From: Mesostigma viride
Taxonomy: Eukaryota > Streptophyta > Mesostigmatophyceae > Mesostigmatales > Mesostigmataceae
Reading direction: 5' to 3'
Length of the DNA stretch: 42,844 nucleotides
Assembly: GCA_009746045.1 (NCBI GenBank)
Contig: RPFO01000041.1
Coordinates: 1,612,783 to 1,655,626 of the forward strand
The notes under the pieces were generated by a model. That model was not told where the DNA came from. It saw only the letters and a list, made by a program, of their open reading frames with translations, and did no database searches. Below, one piece after another: positions 32,108 to 42,637 of the stretch (its first letter is position 1; the number at the start of each line of letters is the position of its first letter). A program made the translations under genes and the position numbers.

Positions 32108-32398
32108 TTGATCAGGCACTCCGCAAAGGTGAAAACCATTTGCGTTCAGTACCGGGCCGCGGAAAACGCGGAAAAACGCGATCTGCAAATGAATCCGACC
32201 GGAATCGAACTGGGGACCTCTCGCACCAATTTTGCTGACTATAGGACGGACGTCTCCGGTTACCATGGCATCGCCAACTTACACCTACAGTCATCCGCAA
32301 AAGTTCTCCTGTCCGGGGAGTGATGCAAGCCTTTCGGATTTGGTACTAGATAAATCACTCGAGATCTGTGTGTAGGAGTACTACACACGTGTCTGCAC
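32108..32398 (-). mobile_element. SINE candidate with tRNA-like boxes, 13-bp TSD
   Basis: A 291-bp insert in the Penelope RT is flanked by GCGGGATGGTTAT (32095-32107, 32399-32411). Removing it restores the frame. On the minus strand, GTTCGATTCC (32201-32210) matches a Pol III B box, and TGGCGATGCCATGG (32263-32276), about 55 bp upstream of it, resembles an A box. A full tRNA fold is not convincing. A palindrome GTGTGTAG...CTACACAC lies near 32369-32388. There is no coding capacity. Confidence 0.68.
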
Positions 32399-32658
32399 GC
32401 GGGATGGTTATAATTATATTATCACGAAGGCTGACCTTGTCCATTGGATCTCTTATCTTGTTGATAACACCTTCATCTGTTTTGCGGGCAATGTATACCA
32501 ACAAGCTATCGGCATCCCTATGGGCACTAACTGTGCCGGGCTCCTTGCAAACCTCTATCTATACACTTATGAGCTTGCATTCATGGAGAATCTCATTGCC
32601 TCAAACGATGATGTTCTCATCAGGCGTTTTATCCATACATGTCGATACATTGATGATG

Positions 32659-33437
32659 TGTAACAAGCAAAAATGACTTTGTTGTTACATCCTTTGTTTT
32701 GTGAATGTTTGGCTTTTATTCGAGGACTTTTGGATCAGTATTGAGAAAGTTATGAGGTTTCTAAGACGACGGTACTTGGAGCTGATACTTTGTCAGCCAA
32801 CTGATAGGAACCCTCATTGGTCGTGGCCTGATCCACGTAGGGTTGTAGTTTGTTGGCTGATACTACTGATAGGAGCCCTCATTGGTCGTGGCCTGATCCA
32901 CGTGGGGTTGTAGTTTGTTAGTTGGTACTATTGAGTCTTAAATGCTCCTTTGGGACTTCAGTGCTCACGACAGATTTGGATCTCATGGAAAGATTCTGCC
33001 AGGCTGTGTGTGGTGTTGTTCTGTTTTGTGTGACTAGGATGGATACGAAGATCTTGTATAGGATTCCATGGTTCTGATTGGTTCTCTTCAGGCTAAGGTT
33101 GGAGCAAGCTCGACAAGCACGTCGATATCAAGGACGTGGGGTCGCCATTGTTGCTACGTTGGTTTTGATTCACCATGGTATAATAAAGCTTGGCTTTGTT
33201 GTCCAATCCATAAGAGCCCCTTGGCTATAGACGTCCTTCAGTTCCACAGAGGTCGTCTATACACGAGCTTGTCTTTGTGTCTACAAGGGGTTGTGATTCC
33301 CTAAATCACGTGCTGTGGAATTTCCATCTCAACGTTGCTCGGATACTTGAAGTTCTGCGACTCAGGAAAGCAACCCAGGTAAAAGATCTTTCATATTGGA
33401 CTGTGGATGATGTTGATGATCATTTTTAGTCGTTACA
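32659..33437 (+). repeat. 5' LTR of the gypsy element
   Basis: It begins TGTAAC and ends GTTACA, an inverted 6-bp terminus. It contains a 65-bp direct repeat in tandem (from 32801 and from 32866, starting CTGATAGGA). TATAATAAAG (about 33178-33187) could serve as TATA box or as an AATAAA signal. Confidence 0.95.
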
Positions 33438-33438
33438 T

Positions 33439-33449
33439 TGGTATCGGAG
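33439..33449 (+). promoter_or_regulatory. Primer binding site, initiator tRNA-Met type
   Basis: TGGTATCGGAG follows the 5' LTR after one base. It matches the common TGGTATCAGAG complement of the initiator tRNA-Met 3' end with one mismatch. Minus-strand DNA synthesis would start here. Confidence 0.75.
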
Positions 33450-33811
33450 GATCTCTACTTTGGTGTTTCTCTTGAAGTCGCAACCTTCCGGGTAGTACAA
33501 CGTTGATCAGATGTCTGTCATCCGAGAAGATTCATAGAGTTGCGGAAAACTTACGGTGTTACAGACTGAGACACATCCTGATGTGACTGTCTTGCTCTGT
33601 AACACTAGAAGTCAGCCGTAACCGTTGTCTCTACTAGGCAGACGATCGCGACTCCATGTGGAAGTATGAGTAGTTCGAAGACACAATCACCTTTACCCCC
33701 TACTAATCAAGGTTTGGAGATCCGTCATCATCTCTGGAACCCATTGCTAGGGAAGGTGCTGAGACAACTGCTCGTACTCCACGGCGTCAACTTGATTTCA
33801 ACCGTACTTCT

Positions 33812-35413
33812 ATGTCTGAAGTGAGGCGGCCCTCGTTGTCCATAGGGCCCAAGTTTTCCGTCATTGCATCTGGTCTCCAACCAGGCGAGCCATCGCTGAC
33901 AGGCGTGGGTCGAGGAGCGTCACTGTCGCCCAGGATTCCAAGCGCGCGAACAAGTCCTGTGCGGAGTGCATCTTCTTCATTTCTTTTCCCGCTAAATACC
34001 ACGCCTGGAAGAGACGGGACCAGACTTGCAGCGGATCGCCTCTCAGCAGCTAAAATCAGATTATTACACGATGAACAACACGCAGCGATGTATAGAAAGA
34101 TGGTGGAGGAGGTGGAACAGGATGTGGGAAGACTTCGTCAGAGAATTGAGGAGGAGGAGGCGGCCATGCGTGACATGGTTGCTGGATTGGGGAGAGAGGC
34201 TCCTCGGTTGGGTGACGGAAGGGTTTTACCTAATAGTACCGCAGTTACTACGAGGAATGAGACGCAGGATAGCGATAGGCAGGATCCAGCGCAGACGACC
34301 TCGGTCACCTTCACCACCCCCGCCAGCGACGTCCCCGTGACCGTCACTATACCACCGCATCAAGGTTCCGCCCCGCCATTTCCAAAAATCGAATCCGTAG
34401 ACAAGCTGTCGCTCACCAATCTAACCCACCGCAGTTTCGATCATTTCTCTACTCGATTCCAGGATGTGTTCGCTATCCACTTTGCTAACTACGGCAAACG
34501 AGCGGAAGAACGACTTTCCCTGGACATCCAGAAGAAGATGGTTCGACAGCGAATGAGCGACAGTGCAGCCGACAGGTTTGATGAGTTTTTACGATCCTCA
34601 GCAGGTAATACTTGCAAGGATTTGCCATCTCTCATGCTTTCATTTCGACGTTTTCTCCTTCCCCAGGACCAGCTCCGTCTGGACCGGGACGCGTTGGCCA
34701 ACTGTACTCAGTCGGCCTGACACTACCACAATACGTAGAGACGTTTACCAACCTGAGGGCCAAAATCCCCCAGTGCTCTGATTCTGAAGCTCTTCACAGG
34801 TTTCTGCATGGGCTCTCCCCTCAAGTCAGGGTGGATATTGACAAGCATTTCTCCCCTTTCGACTATGTCGAGTGGAAGTGGGATACTGTGCTGTCTTATG
34901 CCCTCACGCTGTGCCGTGTCCCTGACTTTTCCCTCAAGTGGGAGCCTGCTGCAGGCAACCAGGCGCCTGCTGTTAAGAAGCCCCTGAACCAGCTGAACGC
35001 TGTGATGGAGGAGCTCAGTGCCATGGAGCAGTCCAAAGGAGCCTGTTTCACGTGTGGCCAGCTGGGACACTTTGCACGGGATTGCCCCAAGCGAGACCAG
35101 TTCCCAAGCGACACCAAGGGTCCTCAGGGGGTTCTTCCATTCACCAGACCACCCATTCCCTCCTGGGGTGAGCCAGAGCGACCACAGGGCACAGCCTGGG
35201 TTTAGACCCAACTTCCAGGCTTCGGGCAAGGGACCATTCCAGCCCAAGGGATTCAACAGGCAAGACAGGCGTCGGATGGTCAACGCCCTGTGGCACCTCC
35301 TAGCAGAGGAGGAGGAGGGAGAAGGGGAGGCAGACGGCATAGAGGATCAGCAGGTGCAGCCTTCAGTGGGGAGCTCGTCTTCAGATCATCCTCCTGAGCT
35401 GCCAAAAAACTAG
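33812..35413 (+). pseudogene. gag: gag of the gypsy element (two frameshifts)
   Basis: The frame opens at ATG 33812 after a 370-bp leader with no other feature. The N-terminal ~90 residues are rich in S, P and R. A probable coiled coil follows (KMVEEVEQDVGRLRQRIEEE), then a retrotransposon gag capsid-like region (FDHFSTRFQDVFAIHF). The frame stops at 34720 and the capsid similarity continues one frame over (LPQYVETFTNLRAKI). A zinc knuckle CFTCGQLGHFARDC (CX2CX4HX4C) lies at 35044-35085. A second shift near 35180 leads to a basic and then acidic tail ending at 35413. Gag would form the particle and bind element RNA. The frameshifts are either decay or base-call errors. Confidence 0.85.
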
Positions 35414-35513
35414 TGGAGCCCCCAGGACTACGTCCAGCGGTGGAGTTAACTGGTTTGCCTGCTGTGCATGTCCGTCCTGTGAACAACTTGTTGCCTCTGA
35501 TTCCACCACCCCA

Positions 35514-37768
35514 TTGGGCCCTCCTATTCCCAGTCAACTCTTGAAGTTCCAGGCTAGGCTGTTGAACGTGCCAGTCCCTTTGGCTCAGCCTTTATGTCTC
35601 TTCATGATTGACTCAGGTGCAGGAAGTAACTACATTTCCACTTCCTTGGTGCAGGAGCTGCATCTACCAGTGCTCCCCCACCCTGTGCCTGTTAAGGTCC
35701 AATATTCTGATGGTAGGCAGAGTAACTCACCTGGCTACGTGCAACTGCTTTTTCAAGTGTGCTCACGTCAAACCTTGTCTGTCACAGCAGATGTCATTCC
35801 ACTCACTGCTGCTGATGTGATTTGGGGATGCCATGGTTGGAGTCTGCTAATCCTGCCATCTTGTGGTCTGAGAAGGTGGTGCAGTTTCAGGATGGGTCAG
35901 TGTGGGACGCCACCACAGTGATTAAGGGGGGAGAAAGACCAGTCACAGAGTGCTGTTCTACTAATGAGGCTGTCAATGATGGGAGAGGGGTTGCAGGTGC
36001 CAAGGAGGACGTCAAGGTGCCTTCACTGGAAGAGAAACGTGCTGCCTTACTTAAGCACGTATGGTCTGCCAATCACACCTTGTCTTACCTGGCTACTTAC
36101 CCAGTGGAACACGTCTTTCTCTTACAGTTGGTTCCTAACTCACCCTCTGATGAGACTCATGGCCACACGGTGAATGCTGTGAACCCAGTACCAGCTGTCA
36201 CAGAGGAGGAGCAGAAGCTGCATGATGCCCTTTTGGACAGGTTTGCTGCCATTTTTGAGGACAAAATGCCACAGTACCCCCTGAAGGGCCAATCACTCAT
36301 GTCATCAAGCTTGTGGATGGTGCCAGGCCTCCCTTTGTTCCCATGTACAGGATGGGGCCAGCTGAGATGGCAGAGCTGAAGGTGATCTTGACAGGCTGTT
36401 GGAAGCTGGACTCATTCTTCCTGCCAATAGTCCTTTCAGCTCTGGGTGTTTGCTTGTCCCCAAGCATGATGGTGGATGGCGGTTGTGCATTGATCTGAGA
36501 GGCCTGAACAAGGTCACAGTGAAGTCCAAGTATCCCTTGCCACGGATTGATGAGCTGCTAGAGAGGACAGCTGGATCATCTTACTTCACCAAGTTTGACC
36601 TTAGACACGCGTTCTGGCAGATCAGGATAGCTACTGAGGACATTCCAAAAACTGCATTCTCCACACCCTGGGGTCAGTTCCAGTGGACTGTGATGCCCAT
36701 GGGGGCCTCCAACAGCCCAGCTACTATGCAGATGTTTGTGAATGCTATCTTTGGCCATCTGACAGGGAACTCTCTGCCTCAGATCTCCCCTGATCTCAGG
36801 AATCCCAGGTTCAAAGACATTGCCCACCTGTGTGACCCTGCAAGACCCGTGTTCAGGACCTGCGTGGTGGCCTACATGGACGACATCCTGGTGCACTCAA
36901 AGACGTTCAAGGAGCATCTGGAGAACGTGGAGGAGGTCTGAAGGTCATCCAGCACTACCACTTGTCTGTCAAGAGGTCTAAGGTGGAGTGGGGGCATGAA
37001 GTGGGGTTCCTAGGGTACAAGTTGAGTTCCTTGGGTATGACACCTGACAATGCTAAGATTGCTGCCATCCTTGAGTGGCCTGTGTTGCAGTCTGCACATG
37101 ATGTCAAGTCCTTCCTGGGCATGGTGGGGTGGTACAGGCGTTTTATCCCTGACATGGCTGCCATCTCCACCCCCTTGCTTGAGTTAATCAAGAAGGATGT
37201 TCAGTTTGAGTGGACAGATAGGTGTCAGCAGGCCTTTGACCTGTTGAAGCAGAAGCTCACATCCACCCCTGTGCTAGTGGGTCCCAACCCAGATCTACCT
37301 TATCAGGTTAGGTCAGATGCCTCTCAAGGCGCCATAGGTGCTGTGCTGATGCAAGACCATGGCTATGGACCACAGCCAGTGGAGTACATGTCTAAAACCA
37401 TGAGCTCAGCTGAACGTAACTACCCTGTACACGAGCAGGAGTTGCTGGGTTTAGTGGTAGCATGTCACAAGTGGGAGCATCTGTTGAAGGGAGCTCAGTT
37501 TTCTGTGGCTAGCAGTGCTACAGATGGGCTAGGGCAAGAGTCTATCACCCTGATGACTGACCACAGGCCCTTGGTGCACGTGCTAGAACAGAGTAGGATG
37601 AGTAAGAGGATGGCTGGGTGGATGGAGTACCTAGGGGGATTCTATCCTTTCTCTGTGCAGTATGTCCCAGGATCACAGAATGTGGTGCCAGACGCCCTCT
37701 CTAGAAGAAGGGATCTGATGGGACATTTCACGAGGATCTGGATATTTGTGCTGCCATGGTTTCTGTAG
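35514..37768 (+). pseudogene. pol: pol, first part: aspartic protease, reverse transcriptase, RNase H
   Basis: The protease has FMIDSGAGSNYIS (active D at 35610-35612) and, after a one-base loss near 35817, the LGMPWL block. The RT starts after about 36290 with PPFVPMYRM and continues with KHDGGWRLCIDLRGLNKVT, FDLRHAFWQIRI and AYMDDILVHS (YMDD at 36873-36884). The connection and RNase H segment (36960-37710) has FLGMVGWYRRFIPDM, RSDASQGAIGAVL, HEQELLGLVVACHKW and LMTDHRPLVHVL. Single-base shifts near 35817, 36290, 36387, 36938 and 37718 break what should be one frame. Catalytic residues are all present. The stretch 37770-38035 is decayed linker. Confidence 0.9.
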
Positions 37769-38035
37769 TAGAGTGTGGTGCTGTCACCAGGGCACAGGCA
37801 GCTAACCAGCAAACCTCCAAGCTGAGCCCACCCTGTAGAGGCTAGCTTTAGTCACGAGATGCTCATTGACCAGGGCTTGTCCCAGGGTCGACAGGCGTCC
37901 AGGGTGGGGGTCAGTCACTGCAGAGCAGTCTTAGGGAGGTTCTGCTAGCAGCCAGCCCACTCTCACTACACAACCAAGCACAGAGAATCCTAGGAGGGGA
38001 AGGGACGGCCCAGGAAGTGGATACTGGAGCCAGGG

Positions 38036-39774
38036 ATGCTGACCAAGTCTAGAGGATTGGCAGCTGAGATCAAGGGGAAGTCACGTACACCTGTGGCTGA
38101 TGTTCTGTCATCCAAGCATCTAGTCACTAGTCACCTGCAGGAGGGTGAGGTGCTGCAGCTGCAGCCTTTAGGACCTGGCAAACAGCTAGTCCTGCCTAAC
38201 CCTATGAGTATAGCCCTGCTGGACGTGATTAAGGCCTTCACTAAAACTGAGGACCTGGCCACTAAGGCCATTCAGGAAGGAAGCTTTGGTAACAGACCTG
38301 TGGAGTACTGGGAGGGAGTCCTGTATGTCCACACCCAGGATGCAGATCATGTAGTAACCAGGAAGGTCTATGTGCCAGAAATGGCCATTCCCACTGTGTT
38401 GCATTGCTTCCATGACGACGTGACTGCATGTCATCCTGGGTATGCTAAGCTCTCCATGAAGTACAAGAGAGGTTTTGGTGGCCTGGCATGTTTCGTGATA
38501 TCAAAGCCTATGTGGCTTCCTGTGACTCATGCCAAAGGAATAAGGTTAGGACTCAGGCAGTGCCTATCTTTCCTATGGCCATGCCTATTCCCCTTCGACC
38601 CTGGATCAGTGTGACCATGGACTTCATTTGTGGCTTGCCTGTTTCTGATGCTGGCAATGACAGGATACTAGTGGTGATGGACAGGCTGTCTAGAATGTGC
38701 CACCTCATCCCCTGCAATGCCCATCTCACAGCTGCCCAGTGTGTAGAGTTGTTCATGAAGGAGGTGTACAGATTGCATGGCATGCCACGTGTAATCATCA
38801 CTGACCAGGATCCCTTGTGGATGTCTGGGTTTTGGAAGTCCTTCTTTGACATCCTAGACACTAAGTTGGCCTTTGGAGTAGCATACAGGTGTGCCAGCAC
38901 GGGGGCTGTGGAGAGGCTGAACCGTATTGTACGGGAATGCCAGAAGCACTATTGTACCCATGATAACAAGGAATGGGACAAGAAACTTCCCTTCATAGAG
39001 TTTGCCATCAACAACTCACCCCTGGCTCCTCACCAAATGTCTCCATTTGTCATTTGCCATGGCCAGTGCCCCTTGACTCCATTTGACCTGGAGTTACCTG
39101 ATAGGGATGCTGAAGGCCCCTTCAGAAGACGCCTAACCTCTGTCCACCAGTTGATTGCATCCTTCCAGGAAGCTCACAGTATGGTGGCTGCTCAGATGTT
39201 GCATGCACAGGACAAGTATTTAAACAATGCTTGGCAACAGATGTTGGCTACACACACCTTTGTGGCTCCTGGTGACCTGGTGCTCTTGGAGGCTAATCGT
39301 GTGCTACCTGAAAAGGAGCAATGCAGGAAACTGCAACCCTTGTGGTTGGGACCTTACCCTGTCCTGGACACCTTCCACTATGGGACTGTAGTTCAAGTCC
39401 AGGTGCCTTCCCACTGGAGGCTTAAGACTAACGTGTTTCACCTGGCCCAGCTCAAACTGTATAAACGCAATACCTTGCAGGGACGCCTTTCTGCTCCATT
39501 ACCATTTGAGCTGGATACTGAGGGGGAGAGGATATATGAAGTGGAGCAGCTGGTGGCTCACAGAGTCAAAGGAAAGGGTAGGACCAAGCAGCTGCAGTTT
39601 AAGGTGCACTGGAAAGGAGAGTTAGAGTCTACTGCCACATGGCTGTGGTTGTCTGACTTGACTCACTGCCATGAAGTGGTCCAGGAGTATTGCCAAAAGA
39701 AGGGGCTCACTCTTCCTTCTTGGTATACTGAGTTGGTGCAAACCACTGCTCCCCTTCCTATATCTCAGGACTAA
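38036..39774 (+). pseudogene. pol: pol, second part: integrase with C-terminal chromodomain
   Basis: An HHCC zinc-binding region (HDDVTACHPGY before a shift near 38475, then CDSCQRNK) precedes the integrase core. The catalytic triad is D in VTMDFICGLP, D in VIITDQDPLW and E in GAVERLNRIV, with 35 residues between the second D and E. A GPYPVLDT-type C-terminal integrase domain follows (39340-39480). Then comes a chromodomain (about 39530-39700: IYEVEQLVAHRV, FKVHWKGELESTATW). Chromodomains direct integration to chromatin marked by histone methylation. The frame from 38488 to the stop at 39772-39774 is intact. Confidence 0.92.
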
Positions 39775-39898
39775 CGAATGGTTTCTTCGTGCATGCTGTG
39801 TGGTCCCAGATGGAGGAGGAGTTCACGTACCCCAACTTGGGCCTGGGCGCCACCACGGAGGAAGGGGTCACGGGTATGCATCCAGAAACCCCAACCCC

Positions 39899-40954
39899 AT
39901 GAGTTATGTGGAATCCCTGTTTGACAGTATTGTCAGGCGTGACCTTAGGAGGGGTCAGCAGATGGATACCATTAACAAGCTCTTGCATTCAGTGATCTCC
40001 AAGCAGGATAAGCTACAGGAGCTTCTTCAGGGGTTGTCCTTGTCCCAGCCCCAGATGGGGAGTGGTGTTAACATAGCTCTCAGCTCCAGCAGCACTCCCA
40101 TCATTCAGATTCCTCGTCATGTGGTACCTGTCAAGAATGTGGTGGCCTATGTGGATCACAGGAAGTGCACGGGACCTTGTGAGCATTGTGAGACGCTGGC
40201 CAAGGCAGTGGCTGCCCTTAACAGGGAGGAGGGGGAAGTGAGCCCTGAGGGTTATGTGGAGGAGGTCTTGTCTCAGTTGCACACCAGCCTGTATGAGATT
40301 GGCTCTCCTTTTGTGGGCCACCTGTTGCACAGGATGTTTGCCTTGACTCCAGGACCTGAGATTGACATGAGACCTGCAGAGGGGCAGGATATGTTGACCA
40401 CCTTGCCTGAGGCTTTGAAAGGAGCCTTCATGCAGTTCCAGCCAGTGAGCATGGGTGAGGCCTCCTACATGGAGTTGTTGGAGTTTTCAGTGCAGCAGGG
40501 AGATTTTGACTTGGCTCCTTCTTCTTCCAGCTCGGTCAATGGGTGCTTCCCTTTGGAGACATCCAACCTTTTCTGCAGCCCAGGGTTGCCTAAGTTCACC
40601 ATGGAGCTCAAGGTTCGTCTGACCCCATTGAGGGTGTTGGTGCCTTTGACAGGTGCTAAGTGGTCAGTGGTCAAGACCTTTCTCCAGTTCTGGTGGGCGT
40701 ACAGGTCATGGGTGAGCAGGCACAAGACGTCTTCTACTTGGGTGATGGATCCTGAGAGCCAGTCTGTGGTGCTTCTCTCCTACCCAGGGACATGCCTGCG
40801 TTATGTTGCCCAGATGGCAGCAGGGGCTGCAGAGACGTGCATGGTGCTGCAGGTCAGCAGGAACTGGCCAGACTTGGTTCACATGGTGGAGCAGTTTCCC
40901 TTGTTTGGGACCAGGGGCAAGGATGGGGTGAATGGGGATTGGTATAGCCTGTGA
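39899..40954 (+). CDS. Extra ORF of unknown function between pol and the 3' LTR
   Basis: An intact frame of 351 codons runs from ATG 39899 to TGA at 40952-40954. It is open back to 39671, where it overlaps the end of pol in another frame. The product begins with a probable helix (DTINKLLHSVISKQDKLQELL), then has a Cys cluster CTGPCEHC, acidic segments, and a C-terminal half with FLQFWWAYRSW and TCLRYVAQMAAGAAETCMVL. I see no signal peptide, clear membrane anchor or retroviral envelope feature, and no family I recognise. It is the only long internal ORF of this element without a frameshift. Some plant and algal gypsy elements carry an additional ORF at this position. It could be structural, regulatory or captured. 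Confidence 0.7.
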   Translation: MSYVESLFDSIVRRDLRRGQQMDTINKLLHSVISKQDKLQELLQGLSLSQPQMGSGVNIALSSSSTPIIQIPRHVVPVKNVVAYVDHRKCTGPCEHCETLAKAVAALNREEGEVSPEGYVEEVLSQLHTSLYEIGSPFVGHLLHRMFALTPGPEIDMRPAEGQDMLTTLPEALKGAFMQFQPVSMGEASYMELLEFSVQQGDFDLAPSSSSSVNGCFPLETSNLFCSPGLPKFTMELKVRLTPLRVLVPLTGAKWSVVKTFLQFWWAYRSWVSRHKTSSTWVMDPESQSVVLLSYPGTCLRYVAQMAAGAAETCMVLQVSRNWPDLVHMVEQFPLFGTRGKDGVNGDWYSL

Positions 40955-41344
40955 AGAACAGAGCTGTGCAGGAAGAGGATGGGGAAGGATGGGGGAAGAG
41001 TATGGAAGGTGCTTTGGATTGTGGTGTGAGGGGGGGATTCCAGGATGGATGATGGGGGGGGGCTCCAGTCCAGTTCTGATGTTCCAGTCCAGAGTTCCAG
41101 GTTCCAGGATGCTGAATGGAAGACCTTGTATTATGAGAGTGTTTATCTGGCTTTATAGTAGATAAGGTAGTGACTTGTTTGCTGTAGAGACCTGTGACTA
41201 GATGTTATGAGATAGGAGGCCCTGTTTTCAGGGATGTAAAAACCCATCTGCTTTTCCCAAGAGATGGTGGATTTCTGTTCAATGTTCCTCTGCCTTCAAG
41301 AGTTGGCTATTGGACCTGGGAGGTCCAGTTTTGAGGGGGAGATA
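40955..41344 (+). promoter_or_regulatory. 3' untranslated region and polypurine tract of the gypsy element
   Basis: A G-rich, purine-rich noncoding stretch ends in GAGGGGGAGATA (41333-41344) immediately before the 3' LTR. This tract is the expected primer for plus-strand DNA synthesis. I see no gene in it. Confidence 0.75.
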
Positions 41345-42130
41345 TGTAACAAGCAAAAATGACTTTGTTGTTACATCCTTTGTTTTGTGAATGTTTGGCT
41401 TTTATTCGAGGACTTTTGGATCAGTATTGAGAAAGTTATGAGGTTTCTAAGACGACGGTACTTGGAGCTGATACTTTGTCAGCCAACTGATAGGAACCCT
41501 CATTGGTCGTGGCCTGATCCACGTAGGGTTGTAGTTTGTTGGCTGATACTACTGATAGGAGCCCTCATTGGTCGTGGCCTGATCCACGTGGGGTTGTAGT
41601 TTGTTAGTTGGTACTATTGAGTCTTAAATGCTCCTTTGGGACTTCAGTGCTCACGACAGATTGGATCTCATGGAAAGATTCTGCCAGGCTGTGTGTGGTT
41701 GTTGTGTTTGTTCTGTTTTGTGTGACTAGGATGGATACGAAGATCTTGCATAGGATTCCATGGTTCTGATTGGTTCTCTTCAGGCTAAGGTTGGGGCAAG
41801 CTCGACAATCACGTCGATATCAAGGACGTGGGGTCGCCATTGTTGCTACGTTGGTTTTGATTCACCATGGTATAATAAAGCTTGGCTTTGTTGTCCAATC
41901 CATAAGAGCCCCTTGGCTATAGACGTCCTTCAGTTCCACAGAGGTCGTCTATACACGAGCTTGTCTTTGTGTCTACAAGGGGTTGTGATTCCCTAAATCA
42001 CGTGCTGTGGAATTTCCATCTCAACGTTGCTCGGATACTTGAAGTTCTGCGACTCAGGAAAGCAACCCAGGTAAAAAGATCTTTCATATTGGACTGTGGA
42101 TGATGTTGATGATCATTTTTAGTCGTTACA
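41345..42130 (+). repeat. 3' LTR of the gypsy element
   Basis: It matches the 5' LTR with three base substitutions, a one-base change in a T run, a one-base change in an A run and a net 7-bp gain near 41695-41715. It begins TGTAAC and ends GTTACA, then the TSD TGATG. Confidence 0.95.
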
Positions 42131-42637
42131 TGATGTCATCGCTTTCGACAACCCTGATTTCGCAACCCATTTGTATATCACCGCTGGTCTGCCTGGCATC
42201 TACCCGCAAGCGTCCCTCACATTAAAGCTCACGTCGGAGGATACTCATTGCAATTACCTCGATCTTAACATTACCCATAACAAGAAGGGCTGGCGTACGG
42301 CTGTCTATGATAAGCGCAAGGATCCTAAATACCAGAAGTTCCTTTTATTCATTACCCCGATATTCACAGTCTCCTTTCCCACACAGCAAAATATGGTGTT
42401 GTTCTTTCTCAGTTACATCGTTTTTCCCGTCTTTGTTCTTATCGTGTTGATTTCATCACGACTCTTGTTGAACTCTTGCAGCGTTTATCGGTCAAAGACT
42501 ATGACCGAGACATGATGCTCCGTCAAGTCCGATGTTTTTTGCAACGTCACCCACATCTGTTCGGTGCTGCCCCTTGGCACAAGCTCTACAAACAGGTCGT
42601 GGACCGGCTGGAACTCATAGTATCTCCGCACATCTGA

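Larger units (their letters stand above)
32659..42130 (+). mobile_element. Ty3/gypsy chromovirus-type LTR retrotransposon, nested in the Penelope RT
   Basis: A complete 9.47-kb element has two LTRs (779 and 786 bp), primer site, gag, pol, chromodomain, a 3' ORF and a polypurine tract. The TSD is TGATG (32654-32658, 42131-42135). The domain order protease, RT, RNase H, integrase, chromodomain defines a Ty3/gypsy chromovirus. The LTRs differ by three substitutions and three indels, so the insertion is recent. Internal ORFs nevertheless carry many single-base frameshifts. Confidence 0.95.
28080..42637 (+). pseudogene. Penelope-like retroelement (N-terminal GIY-YIG, RT) split by three insertions
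   Basis: Coding segments: 28080-29929, 31651-32107, 32412-32658, 42136-about 42637; roughly 1018 codons. Removing each insert with one TSD copy keeps the frame. Residues ~89-190 form a GIY-YIG endonuclease (IYAIYN then RIYVGQT, RF.EH, a later conserved E). The RT follows: FPYLYLT/KLHKTPVA across the first insert, YDFTTLYT, GIPMGTNCAGLLANLY, then RYIDD interrupted by the LTR element and continuing VIAFDNPDF, NYLDLNI and YDKRKDPKY. One further frameshift lies near 42345, after which GVVLSQLHRFSRLCSYR is typical of the family. The nuclease precedes the RT, whereas classical Penelope elements have it at the C-terminus; N-terminal forms are known as the Chlamys/Naiad type. The copy is inactive. 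Confidence 0.88.

Noticed and set aside
32191-32280. A genuine tRNA gene on the minus strand
   Set aside because: Only the B-box loop is convincing. The T-stem is poorly paired and no acceptor stem can be formed.
39671-40954. Retroviral envelope gene at the 3' end of the gypsy element
   Set aside because: It has the right position, but I see no signal peptide, no clear transmembrane anchor and no furin-type site. It is reported only as an unknown ORF.
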